A stretch of DNA of 64,000 nt from Microplitis mediator. Taxonomy: Eukaryota; Arthropoda; Insecta; Hymenoptera; Braconidae. Shown here in pieces: positions 36,071-46,621 of this stretch. Where the stretch lies: contig NC_079975.1 in NCBI RefSeq assembly GCF_029852145.1, positions 8,060,001 to 8,124,000 on the forward strand, written 5' to 3'. A model generated the notes under the pieces. That model made no database searches, was not told where the DNA came from, and saw nothing but the letters and a program-made list of their open reading frames with translations. A program made the translations under genes and the position numbers. Position 1 is the stretch's first letter; each line of letters starts with the position of its first letter.

Positions 36071-36427
36071 TTAAGTTGGTTTGATGGTTCATGTAAGCAC
36101 GTGGTAGCAAAACTGTTTTATTTATGTCAGCAATCATCAAAACGGTCGAATTGATCTTCATGATCCATTTTATTTTTCAAAGTAACCACGTTTGCAATTT
36201 TTCGACGAACATTAAAAAATCAACGACTTTCACAACCATACAAACAATATATGTTACTTTTACTTCTTTTTAATGGAAATTCCATGTTTATAAATTAGAA
36301 ATTTTATTTTTAATTGAATGAAAACAATTTTTTAATTCATAAGAAACACAACAATTTTAGAGAGAATTATTTGTTATTTATATTAGCTGATAGACGTATA
36401 GACGCATGTAAGCATTCATGATTTAGC

Positions 36428-38385
36428 CTACTTTGAGTAGTTATAGCTTTAGCCACCAGTTGATGTATCAGAATTCTAAGTTTCCCAATAGCTGAAGTAA
36501 ATAGTGTTGCAATACAATGAAAACATAAAAGAGAGAAAAACAAAATAGGAATAAATAACTTATTATTTCAAAAAATGTTGGGAAATCCAAAACTGTACTC
36601 TCTTAAGGCCATTCTTCAAGGGTGCCCACAATTTTTTTCTAAAAAATGTGGGGTTGCCTGGCAGCCGGCAGCCACACTAAAAAAATACTGGAACTGAAAA
36701 ACTTTAAAATTATTTAAAATAATGGGATGCAAAAAATATGAATTTTTTAATGTATTTAAAAAATGACGATTACTTTTTAAAATTAGTATACAGTTTTTGT
36801 TAGCAGAATCTTAAACCTGAGATTGGAAAATAACATTTTCATTGACCTTGAACTGTCTTATCATATTTATTTAATAACGGTAAGAAAAAAATAATTTTAA
36901 TATTTATCAAAAAAACGATATCCCCTTATTGGAAAAGACAAAAGGTCGAAAGCTTAGCCAAGGCTTGGCGCAAAACTTATAAACTCTGGGGTAAGCTTGA
37001 AATCCAAGCTTGACCCAAGTCTGTCTAAGCATCAAAATGATAACACCGAGCCAAGTTCGAGTGACATTATTGTGTCGAGACTGTAACTAAGTATTAGCCC
37101 AATATCGAGAGCCAGTATTGTGCCAAGACTAAGCTAAATAAGCACCTCTACTTATTAAAAATAAATTAAAAAATAAAAGATATTAGTTGACATGTGCGTG
37201 ATTGTTACATATGGAAATAATTAAATTTTTTCCGACGTCTTTATGTTTTCATTGTAGTGCGATAGTGCGACACTTTTAAACTTGAACTAGATGAACTCTA
37301 TAATACTCGATATTACTGATTATTTAAGATAACTATTTTATAACAGACTCCGTTTCTCCGATCCAAGCTCGCGTATTTTCCACATTCGACTTTTGATCTC
37401 AAACTCGATACTCCGTGATAACTTTTCCGGGAAAAAATGTTTTTATAAAATTTTATAAAATAATATAATATTTTATACAATTTTATAAAATTGTATAACA
37501 TTTTATACAATGTTATAAAGTTGTATAACATTTTATAAAATTGTATAAAGTATTATAAAATTTTATGAAATCTTAGAAAATTTTATAAATTTTTATACAA
37601 TTTCATAAAGTTTTATACAACCATGTACAATTTTATAAAATAAGATCTTAGTACTTTCTAAACTTGAAATAATTAAATTTTTGCTGTTTTTCTCAGTGAT
37701 CAACTAATTCACTGGAAAAAAGTGAATTTTATGTATATATACAATTTAACCTGATCGTGTTTGAGAAACAAGTTAGATCTGCAATAATGTGCGAATTAAT
37801 TAATTAATATAAAGTAATACTATGAAATATGGCTGATAAGAATTCATGTGTAAATCATAAATACCGCCACGAATTTTTCGTATCTACAAACGGCCAATAG
37901 ACGAGCGGAGCAGACTACAATCCATCGATAACAAAAGTTGAGCAGCATCGAGGCGGAACATTAATTGGACGGGTGACCCATCCTGAAAAATTATGATTTT
38001 ATAAAATTCGACAAAATTTTTATAAAATTTTACAAAATTTTATAAAAATGATTCTTCTCGGGTTTGGTCTTGTGAAATTAAGAATCTAGTACGTAACTCA
38101 AATAAATTTTCCATCGTAATTTTATTTCTTAATGCAGTAAATTTGATTGTTTGTGAGATAAATTTTACGTCTCAAACCAAATTCATCGCAAAAAAAACAT
38201 TTATCATCGGAAAGGTCGAAGAACACAATATATAACAGTCAGCAATTCGCAGATCGATCACATACAAGCTTGCAGAACTTGAGAAATCAACGATCGGTAA
38301 TAAATAATAATTGCTTATATATTTTTAATTATAACTATTATATTGTGGAATTTACGATTAAAAATGTAACAGTACTTTTTTGTCA
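36428..38385 (+). pseudogene. K_C, inverted decayed copy of the K upstream region
   Basis: Pieces at 36428-36490, 37375-37425 and 38063-38385 match, in opposite orientation, the K_A region 24450-23900: CTCGATACTCCGTGATAAC, then CTTGTGAAATTAAGAATCTA, then CACATACAAGCTTGCAGAACTT with donor G|GTAATA. The TATA box has decayed to TATATAACAG. Homology stops before the coding exons at about 38385. Only promoter, non-coding exon and part of the first intron remain. The gaps hold unrelated DNA, including the element at 37426-38062. Confidence 0.75.
37426..38062. mobile_element. CCGGGA/TCTCGGG-ended element in K_C
   Basis: It splits the K_C homology between TGATAACTTT and TTTGGTCTTGTG. Ends are CCGGGAAAAAATG and CATTTTTATAAAA-type sequence closing TTCTCGGG. 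The left half iterates AATTTTATAAAATT words; flanking TT is a likely 2-bp duplication. Confidence 0.6.
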
Positions 38386-38398
38386 TAGGGTAAATACA

Positions 38399-38429
38399 CC
38401 AATAGATGGACACCCCCCAATAGATGGAC
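38399..38429. repeat. Direct pair of CCAATAGATGGAC
   Basis: The 13-mer occurs at 38399 and 38417, directly after the K_C homology ends. It is the same word as at 26054-26100, where the K_A/K_B homology ends. Confidence 0.7.
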
Positions 38430-38943
38430 GAATATTATTTTAATAACCGATTAAATAAAATTTAGGAATGAAAATGTAACATAAAAAATTTTTTTTTCAA
38501 CTATATATATTCCTGATATTAGAAAATAATTTTTTTTCAATTTAATATATTTTATAATCATAAAAAAAATTATTTTTATTTGACGTGACGACGTTTTGCT
38601 TCAAAAGCGCCACCATTACTAAGCATCTGACAGACAACCGGTAAACTATATTTGTTATAACTTATAACTAATATAAATAAATAAAAAAATAAGATATGTA
38701 TCATGTGATTATGTTCGTAGTTCATACATACATTTTCAATTACAATGAGAAAAAAAAATCAGATACATAAGCGATAAGCTTAGATAACTTATTTTTGTAA
38801 CTAAAATAATATTTATATTTTTCTATCGACACAGGTCAAAAACAAATCATACACCGTGTTAATCGCAGTCATAAAGTTTCCATTCCTCAACAATAAAAGT
38901 GTGCTCTTTATCTCTTGAATCTATTAAACATTTAACACGCGAG

Positions 38944-39294
38944 ATGGTCTCACTTAAAGTAAAAATAATTATTTTATTATACTTTTTGTGTATTTTTAAA
39001 ATCAATGCTAATGCCAGTGATTCGTCTTCTTCAAATGAAGATTTATCAGAACCAACTAATAAATCTGTCAATAAAGAAGATAGTTCTGAGTCATCAGAAT
39101 CTGACGAAATAAATAATGAAAATGTATCGAGTGATCCAGAATCCAATGTATCAGATATTAATGCAACCACAGAACCTTATAAAACATCTATAGAAATGAG
39201 TATGATTGCTGTGCCAGAGCGTCCGAAACACGGATCAGAATGTCCACCCGGACAAATTCACGATCCACGGGGACAATGCCGAGAATTGATATAG
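38944..39294 (+). CDS. S3, secapin-like precursor with acidic spacer
   Basis: 116 residues from ATG 38944, the first ATG in the frame. Same plan as S2: signal peptide of about 24 residues, Ser/Glu/Asp-rich spacer, then MIAVPER and CPPGQIHDPRGQC. Compared with S2 there are 11 replaced codons in the signal/spacer region but only four silent changes in the last 22 codons, so the terminal peptide is identical. Donor TA|GTATGT overlaps the stop (39294); acceptor TTTTCAG at 40041; AATAAA at 40146. The 3' intron contains the element 39334-39926. Upstream GATA pair at 38772-38787. It lies after the K_C remnant and before R3. Confidence 0.82.
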   Translation: MVSLKVKIIILLYFLCIFKINANASDSSSSNEDLSEPTNKSVNKEDSSESSESDEINNENVSSDPESNVSDINATTEPYKTSIEMSMIAVPERPKHGSECPPGQIHDPRGQCRELI

Positions 39295-39333
39295 TATGTT
39301 ATTTTAATAATTATAAATTATGATTGATTAATA

Positions 39334-39926
39334 CACTGTAAAAAATTTTCAGAGTGAACGCGGATCAAATCCGGAGTGAATACAAAGCGTATGACTGTGT
39401 AGTGATTTATTCCCCTTGGAGTAAAGATTACTCCGAAGAGAAGCTTCTTTTGATATTGCAACTCCAGATTGGAGTGACATTCCCTCCTAAAGAAAGTTTA
39501 TTTTAATATTAAAACTCCGAATCGGAGTGAATGCAGATTGAAATAAAATCCAGATTACCCCGAAAACGCTCCACTGAAAAGACAAATTCCCTATTTACTG
39601 CGTATGCGAAATGATTTTTTCTAAAACTCCGGAATAGAGTGACGGAGTGATTTCGGATTTTATTTAAATCTGCATTCACTCGGAGTTCCGGAGTTTGAGA
39701 AAAAATCACTCTGTACCCGGACTAAATAGGGAGTTTGTTTTTCTAGCGGAGTGATTTCGGAATAATGTGGATTTTATTAAAATCCGAATTCACTCCGATT
39801 CGGAGTTTTATTATTAAAATAAACTCCCTTTCGGAGTGAGTTTTACTCCAATTAGATTAAATAAGTAATGCGCTCCACATCAACTCCGGATTGAATCCGT
39901 GTTCACTTCAAAAATTTTTTACAATA
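39334..39926. mobile_element. TCGGAGT-word element in S3 3' intron, TA target site
   Basis: Ends CACTGTAAAAAATTTTCAGAG and AAAAATTTTTTACAATA, flanked by TA. It sits at the same position as in S2, so it was present before that duplication; S4 lacks it. Confidence 0.85.
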
Positions 39927-40041
39927 TAGTTTTTAATGTTAATATTTTATATTAAAATAAAAAAAATAATTGTATTTCAAGCTATTTAAGTTAAAACCCA
40001 AGTTTTTATGTCAATTAATAACTATTTAAAATTATTTTCAG

Positions 40042-40151
40042 ATACGCCTGAACAATATATGAAAAGTATGTCAAACTAATAATCAAGTACATGGATAAAG
40101 TAATTTAAATATTGTAAAGTTTTATATTGCGGCATTTAAATTGACAATAAA
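40042..40151 (+). other. S3 3' untranslated exon
   Basis: Acceptor TTTTCAG|ATACGCCTGAACAATA; AATAAA at 40146-40151. Homology with S2 and S4 ends near 40165, an apparent duplication breakpoint. Confidence 0.65.
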
Positions 40152-40515
40152 AAAATATGACTATTACATCAAAGGGATTGGATAATTTTTTTATTATTTC
40201 ACGCAAAAAAAATAAATAATAAATTTTATTCAGATTTTCATTCATTTTTATTGTTTGAACAATAAACCCACATCGAAGAAGGTATTTCATAAACAAAATA
40301 ATATTGAAAGCGAAAAAGTATAAGAGCGATTCTTTAAAATATATTGATATGAAAAAAAAAAAAAATAGTCACTCCTGGTCAAAGAAGAGGAGGCAAAGTG
40401 GGCCCCTTAAAATTTTCAAAACTTCAAAAACTATGGGGACAAAGTGGGCCTCGCAAAATTTTCTATACGTCAATAAATTCGGGCGGATAACAAGCTTATC
40501 GAAATTTCTTATATA

Positions 40516-40817
40516 CACTGAAAAAAATAATCGGTAGCAGCTACCGATTGGCGAGCGGTAGCCACTACCGATTATTTTTCGGTAGACGCTACCGATTATT
40601 TTGGTAATAGATACCGAAATAATCGGTAACGTCTACGGAAAATTAATCGGTAAAAGCTACCGATTATTTCGTTAACGGCTACCGATTGTTTCGGTAGCCA
40701 TTACCGATTGAAATCGGTACCAGCTACCGAAAAAACATCAGTAACTGCTACCGAAAATTAATTGGTAGCGGCTACCGATCGCCAATCGGTAGCTGCTACC
40801 GATTATTTTTTTCAGTG
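40516..40817. mobile_element. MITE of CGGTAGCNGCTACCG words, TA target site
   Basis: Ends CACTGAAAAAAATAATCGGT / ACCGATTATTTTTTTCAGTG with TA on both sides. The whole body is iterated TACCGATTATTTCGGTA-type words. A related 129-bp copy lies at 44873-45001. Confidence 0.9.
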
Positions 40818-41130
40818 TAATGATGGCTAAAATAGACTACCAAAACTGTTGATTAAAAAAGTTAAAGATAGTAAAATTACGTTTTAAAGTTATATCGCAG
40901 CAGACTATTAAAATTATTTTTTATATTATTAAAACACAATTGTTTTATAGTTATTTGCGAATATCACACGTGTAAAGAATAGAAAATATCAAATCCGAAA
41001 TTGTTTGGAGGGCCCACTTTGCCCCTAATATTCGATTTTTCAATTTTAATGGACGTAGCATAATGAAGTGAAAATAAGTATCAATGGTCTGAAAAGAAGT
41101 AAACGCATAAAATAAATTAATGATATTATA

Positions 41131-41639
41131 GGGGTAGGAGGGGCAAAAGGGGGTACTTAAGGAAATACCAAGTTTTCGAGGACTCAAATACGCTAAATCT
41201 TTTTTTTTTAATGATATTCAAAGTAAATAGAAGAAATTTTCAGTTACCGTTGAACAAAAAAATTTTTCATTTCTGCAGGCAAAGTGGGGTACCCCCTAAA
41301 AAAGGTAAAAAAAAAAAATTTCTGTATTTTAAACAAATTTGATTAAGTTGAATTTTTTTTTAAGTAATTTACATGAAGAAAAATTATATTTTACATGTTC
41401 ATTGGATACAAAAGAAGAAAAAAAATTTTTAATAGTTTTTTTATCATAAATCAAACGTCATTAATATTTTTCAACTGACAGTTGATTTTTGAAAAAGTTT
41501 ATCAAAAAAAATTTACAATAACGCTTAATTATATTTACAGAAGTGATTTTGGAATGTTTAAAAACCATTTAAAATATAAAATTTTTTTTTATCAAATTTC
41601 GGGGGTACCCCGTTTTGCCTACCCCCCCCCCCCTTCCCC
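41131..41639. mobile_element. GGGGCAAAACGGGG-family element, TA target site
   Basis: Begins GGGGTAGGAGGGGCAAAAGG after TA, ends CCCCCCCTTCCCC before TA; the empty site is visible at 28.16 kb. Internal sequence matches 2411-2836. Confidence 0.85.
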
Positions 41640-41714
41640 TAATTATTTTTCTTAAGGGGCCCACTTTGCCCCCTTCTCCCCTACTTCAGGAAAATCAGGA
41701 AAAAATTCTAGTCG

Positions 41715-42175
41715 GGTCTATCTCTAAACTTACTTTTCAAATTTCCCGCGTTTTAAATTAATCATACTAGGAAATTGAAAAATATCGCAATTAATTCTGA
41801 AATGATGCAACTGTTGAACCGTACTGTGAAATAGTATTTTTATAGAGGTCATTTTGTCTGGTGATCTTGTCGACAGATTGTACTCAATTGGATTAATATC
41901 ACAATAATCTGAATGCTTATCAAGACGCGGTTCGATTGTATCTTGTGATCAATTAAACTCTCTGTACTTACGTTCCATAGTTTGTTTGGTATCTATATTG
42001 CAATATTTCGTCATGGTCTAATGGTATATTTTGATATCAGCTTCTCTCAATTTGTTTTTTTTTTTTTTTGTACTGTATGAGACTTCAAAATATGGATATA
42101 CTTAAACAGTTCAAAAATTGATTTTGTTTCGATTAAATACATAATTTTTTTTTCTTTGTAAATTAATATGTTAAA
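41715..42175. repeat. R3, copy of segment R directly upstream of S4
   Basis: Matches R1 over about 450 bases including the - strand ATG frame with donor-like GGAAC|GTAAGTACAG. It joins the S4 upstream region at about 42180. Confidence 0.65.
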
Positions 42176-42415
42176 TTATTAAAATATTCTTTAATAGCTT
42201 ATACATTTTAAATTACGATGAGAAAAAAAAAACAGATACATGAGCGATAAGCTTAGATAACTTATTTATGTAACTAAAATAATATTTAATTTTTTTATAG
42301 ACATAGGTCAATAACAAATCATACATCATGTTAAGCGTAATCATAAAGTTTCCATTCCTCGAGAATAAAAGTGTGCTCTTTAGCTCTTGAATCTATTAAA
42401 TATTTAACACGCAAG

Positions 42416-42754
42416 ATGGTCTCACGTAAAGTAAAAATAATTATTTTATTATACTTTTTGTGTATTTTTAAAATCAATGCTAATACCAGTGATTCGTCTT
42501 CTTCAAATGAAGATTCATCAGAAACAACTAGTAAATCTGTCAATAAACAAGATAGTTCTGAGTCTTCAGAAACTGACGAAAAAAATAATGAAACTATTTC
42601 AAGCGATCCAAAATCCAATGTTTCGGATATTGATCCAACCGGGGAAGAAGAAGAACGACAAATTATTGATATGCCACGACGTGTAAAACATGGATCGAAA
42701 TGTCCATCCGGACAAATCCGCGATCCACATGGAGAATGCCATGAATTATTATAG
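42416..42754 (+). CDS. S4, secapin-like precursor, diverged mature peptide
   Basis: 112 residues from ATG 42416. Signal peptide as in S2/S3, acidic Ser/Glu-rich spacer, then a changed C-terminus: QIIDMPRR and CPSGQIRDPHGEC, still two cysteines 11 apart. Relative to S2 the terminal peptide has several replacements and an EEEERQ run before it, so this copy has moved away while S2 and S3 stayed identical there. Donor TA|GTATGT overlaps the TAG (42754), acceptor at 43254, AATAAA at 43359-43364. Its 3' intron has a different transposon (42798-43135). GATA pair at 42245-42260. Confidence 0.82.
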   Translation: MVSRKVKIIILLYFLCIFKINANTSDSSSSNEDSSETTSKSVNKQDSSESSETDEKNNETISSDPKSNVSDIDPTGEEEERQIIDMPRRVKHGSKCPSGQIRDPHGECHELL

Positions 42755-42797
42755 TATGTTATTTTAATAATTATAGACTATTATTAATTAATAACAA

Positions 42798-43135
42798 CCC
42801 CCATGAAAAAAATTTATAAAAAAAATATATGTTAAAATTTAAAAAATATATGAATATATATAAAATATGTATAAACAATATATTTTTAATAGCTAACTTT
42901 TGGCCAATATTCATATATATTTTATATATTTGAAATGTAATGTAAATATATTAAAGATATTTATATATTTAAAAAAAAATCAAAATATACATTTAATATA
43001 TTTTAAAAATATTAAAATTGCATTTAAAAATATATGAAAATCGGCCAAAAGTTAGCTATTAAAAATATATATTTTTTATGAATATATTTTTTATATTTTA
43101 ACATACATTTTTTTTATATACTTTGTTCATGGGGG
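42798..43135. mobile_element. CCCCCATGAA-ended MITE in S4 3' intron, AA target site
   Basis: Ends CCCCCATGAAAAAAATTTAT / CTTTGTTCATGGGGG with AA on each side. The body is complementary about GGCCAAAAGTTAGCTATTAA with ATATAT words. Confidence 0.85.
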
Positions 43136-43254
43136 AAAATTAAATAATTTTTAATTTCACTATTTTACATTAAAAAAAGAAAATTGTATTTCAAGCTATT
43201 TAAGTAAAACCCAAGTTTTTATGTCAATTAATAACTATTTAAAATTATTTTCAG

Positions 43255-43364
43255 ATACGCCTGAATAATACATGAAAAGTATGTCAAACTAATAATCAAG
43301 TACATAGATAAAGTAATTTAAATCTTGTAAAGTTTTATATTGCGGCATTTAAATTGTTAATAAA
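43255..43364 (+). other. S4 3' untranslated exon
   Basis: Begins ATACGCCTGAATAATACATG after TTTTCAG; AATAAA at 43359. Homology with the S2 region continues another 120 bases, unlike S3. Confidence 0.65.
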
Positions 43365-44740
43365 AAAATATGACTATTACTATTTTAAATCATCGTATTA
43401 AAAATGAATATATTTTTAAATGAGTGTAAAGAATATCATGTAACTATCTTAATAGATTTAATAAAATGACATTTACACTTTTATTTAATTCTAGAATCTT
43501 GTGCAAGTTTCTTGACACAACAATTGTTTTATCAATACTTCTTATAGCTAAACTATACATGATTTCACGATGAACACTTGAAGGTTTTCTATGCATGTAA
43601 TAAAAAAATTGCATTGGTTGAGTTAGAAATTGTCTACTTTCGAAGTTAATTGTCAACTGTCTTAAATTGATGCATTTAACTAATTTTGTTTAAGTTTTTA
43701 AATCGATTGATTTTTTTGTACTTACAGAGTTTAGTTTATGTAACTCATGCCAAACAATAGGCCGTTAACTGGCTAAATTTAACTTCATGAAATTTGATGT
43801 TAAGGGCCAAATTTTAAAACCATATTCACTTTGAATTAGTGAATATTCACTGGGGACCAGCTATAAGTATACAACTGGTTAAATTAGTGGTTTACTTATA
43901 GCTGTAGAAATAGTAAGTATCCACTAATTCGCAGTGAATTTTACTAATTCATTTGTAGAGGGTTGCTTGTATACCTATACAATAATAGTATGTAAATATA
44001 CCAGTAATAGTAATTTTAACCCCGATAACTGCCCCTAAAATATAATGCTTTCTGATTGGTCAAAAGTGTAATTTAATATATATTAAAACACTCATTTTTA
44101 TATTAATTCACTGAATTTTAGTGAAATGGGCGGTGTATATCCCTACTCAATAATTCAAGCCAATGACTAATCTATCACTTTTCTCTCTTATGACGTCACT
44201 TTGAATTTAGCTGCCTTATTAACATGACCAAAATCTCTAGACGCACATGCGCATTTAGTTAATCAGCATACGCATGTGTAGATCAGTGCAACGTCAGCTG
44301 AATTTTATAACCTTACATATCTCTATTAATTGATACGACATGACACCAAAGTTGATTTTTTTATTGAGTCAAGTTTTTTTAAGTGAGTATTAAGCAAAGT
44401 ATCTAATTTTATAAAGTATAATAGTACATTACACGCTTAGGGAGGAAAGTGGGACATTCCAACCCGTGTGCGTAATTGCCCACCCAAGCCGAAGGCGCAC
44501 AATTTTTCACCAAATTTGTACTTTGAAAGCTTCAATTATTGCCTCTGTTTGCGGGAAGAAGAATGGCGCATGCGCTGATTTTTATCATTTGTTTTCTCAT
44601 TGAAGAAAAGAACGACTTTCTATACTAAATGAAGGAATTTTAACTTTCAGTGCAGGTACGGTGAAAAAAAAAAACGGAGTTTTTGGAATTAATAAAGAAC
44701 ATCGAAAGTATAACATTGCAATAACAAATTAAATCCAATT
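43365..44740. other. Intergenic, no gene recognised
   Basis: AT-rich; a small patch of ATTAGTGAATATTCACT words at about 43830-43960, and a GCGCATGCGC palindrome at 44566-44575. A GGGAGGAAAGTGGGACATTCC motif near 44440 resembles the GGGG-family ends. No gene. Confidence 0.45.
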
Positions 44741-44744
44741 TACT

Positions 44745-45050
44745 CTCTAAAAACGAATTAGTGAAAATCAGGTGACAATCATTATTTGGCAGTGAATAGT
44801 CACTTATTGCCAGTGAAAAGTATACTACTATTTGAATTAGTGGCATATTTTTCACGAGCAAACATGGAAAAAAATAATCGGTGGCAGCTACCGATTGGCA
44901 ATCGGTCGCTGGTACCGAAAATTAATCGGTAACGGCTACCAAAATAATCAGTAGCTGTTACCGAAATAATCAGTAGCTGCTACTGATTATTTTTTTCCGT
45001 GAACAGTGAATAGTCACTATTTTTACTATTTCAAATTTACGAGAGTATCT
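44745..45050. mobile_element. TTTCACT-word MITE with nested copy
   Basis: Starts CTCTCTAAAAACGAATTAGT and iterates AGTGAATAGTCACT. The element at 44873-45001 interrupts CACGAGCAAACAGTGAATAG; its related, uninterrupted form CACTAGTAAACAGTAAATAG is at 62525. Confidence 0.65.
44873..45001. mobile_element. Short CGGTAGC-word MITE, AA target site
   Basis: Ends CATGGAAAAAAATAATCGG / CTGATTATTTTTTTCCGTG, AA on both sides. 129 bases of TACCGAAAATTAATCGGTA words. Confidence 0.8.
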
Positions 45051-45886
45051 AAGAAGGGTCTGTAGTAATTTTTGTACAAGATTTTCTTTCAAACAATAAC
45101 TCTAACCGCTCAATTAAGAACGAGGTTCGATGCATTACTCAATAATCTAGCAATTTACGTTTTAATTTTTCAAGTGTTTATTTCTTTAAGAGAAAAATGT
45201 GGACAAAGTTTCCATTTACTGCGCATGTGCAACAAGGACAGTACCGTTCGTGGACTAGAGTGTGATGAAGATAAAATCAGACCTCTCTTAATAATACCAA
45301 CACTTTTAGTCGAGATGTTCATACAATAGTCAGACAATTTATTTATATTAAGTAAATTAGTTTAAATTTTTATTAAAGTATTAAAACTTGTTACAATAAT
45401 GAATTTTTATCATAATCGTTTTGAAGCTACGACTTAATTTTTGAAATTTTGTAGAATTTCGAACCCGGAAAAAATTTTTGATGCAAAAAATAAATAAGTA
45501 ATAAAAAACAATTATTTTTATAATAAATTTTCTCTATACAGATAATGAATAAAAAAATTTAATAGACAGATTACTTAAGAAAAAAAATAGTTATCTATAC
45601 TATTAGTTTTTGATATGATAATAAAAAAAAACTGAAAGCTATTTATTTTTCAATGAAACTCAGTGTTTATGTATATGTGTATTATCAATTGGTACCTCTA
45701 TATAGATGCATATAATTCTCATATCTACCTCAATGATAAAATCATTCTAATAGAGTATTGGTGTGTATATATATGCGCATTGCGACAAAAGATACGTAAT
45801 AGGAGGGGAACGACCGTATATGCGTTGATCAACTCTTTTCTTTAATTCAGTCAAGTGAATATAAGTCTTATAGAATGTGTCACAGC

Positions 45887-46114
45887 ATGAAAATTTATAT
45901 ATTTTTGAATTTAATTTTATTATTATTTTTACTACCACTGGCAATGAGTGATAATAATAATAATAATACTGAAAGTAAATTACCAGAAGTGTCGAAAAAA
46001 TTTATACCATTTGATGAGAGAATTGAGACGATCGAAAGTTCAATAATCAATGTCCCTGTTCGCTGTCCTCCTAGTATGGTAAAAGTTGGAAAACGGTGTC
46101 GGACTATTTTCTAA
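45887..46114 (+). CDS. S5, secapin-like precursor closest to the canonical form
   Basis: 75 residues from ATG 45887; an in-frame ATG at 45875 would add four, but the inner one starts the signal peptide (KIYIFLNLILLLFLLPLAMS). A short 30-residue spacer with an Asn run follows. The C-terminal peptide has IINVPVRCPP and GKRCRTIF; its two cysteines are 10 residues apart, one fewer than in S1-S4, and the VP-x-RCPP core is the secapin signature. TAA is followed at once by donor GTAAGT (46115). A TATA-like GTATATATATGCG lies at about 45763. Secapins are described as protease-inhibiting and antimicrobial venom peptides; activity here is inference. Confidence 0.82.
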   Translation: MKIYIFLNLILLLFLLPLAMSDNNNNNTESKLPEVSKKFIPFDERIETIESSIINVPVRCPPSMVKVGKRCRTIF

Positions 46115-46621
46115 GTAAGTATCGATCAATTACAGTCAATCTAAGTAACTATCATGTAATCAGGGCAATTGGGACCGTCTTTTAAAAATATTAAGATTTT
46201 TTTTACTCAAAAATTTGAATTATCAAAAATCCTGATTACTTGCAATAAAAAATAAATTGATTTTCATGTTATTTTTCAACATATTGCTTTTTTGGTGATT
46301 TATGTTACGCGTCAAGTTCAAGTTACACAAATTTACTGTAGGTTATTGAATCTAATTAATTTAAGTACTAATTACATTTAATTTTAGAAAAATTTAATTA
46401 GTATACAAGGTTACATACTTAGTACTCGATTGCTTCATGCATTTGTATAGCTATATTTAGTCAAATTTTAAAAGTATAGATTTACAAATATATAAGTGAT
46501 CAGGTACTGAGTTTATTACCTTATTCGACAATTAATATTTTATTAAAAATAAAAAAAGAAAGACAACAAAGAATATTAATTAAATGATAATTGATACAGA
46601 AAGTTAATTAACACAAGACCA

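Larger units (their letters stand above)
40380..41690. mobile_element. GGGG-family element hosting two nested MITEs
   Basis: Opens near AAGAGGAGGCAAAGTGGGCC and closes AAGGGGCCCACTTTGCCCCC. It contains 40516-40817 and 41131-41639. Its right part equals 28020-28225. Confidence 0.6.

Noticed and set aside
45072..45329. 85-codon frame before S5
   Set aside because: Overlaps sequence repeated near 16.3 and 8.95 kb; non-ATG context, no motif.
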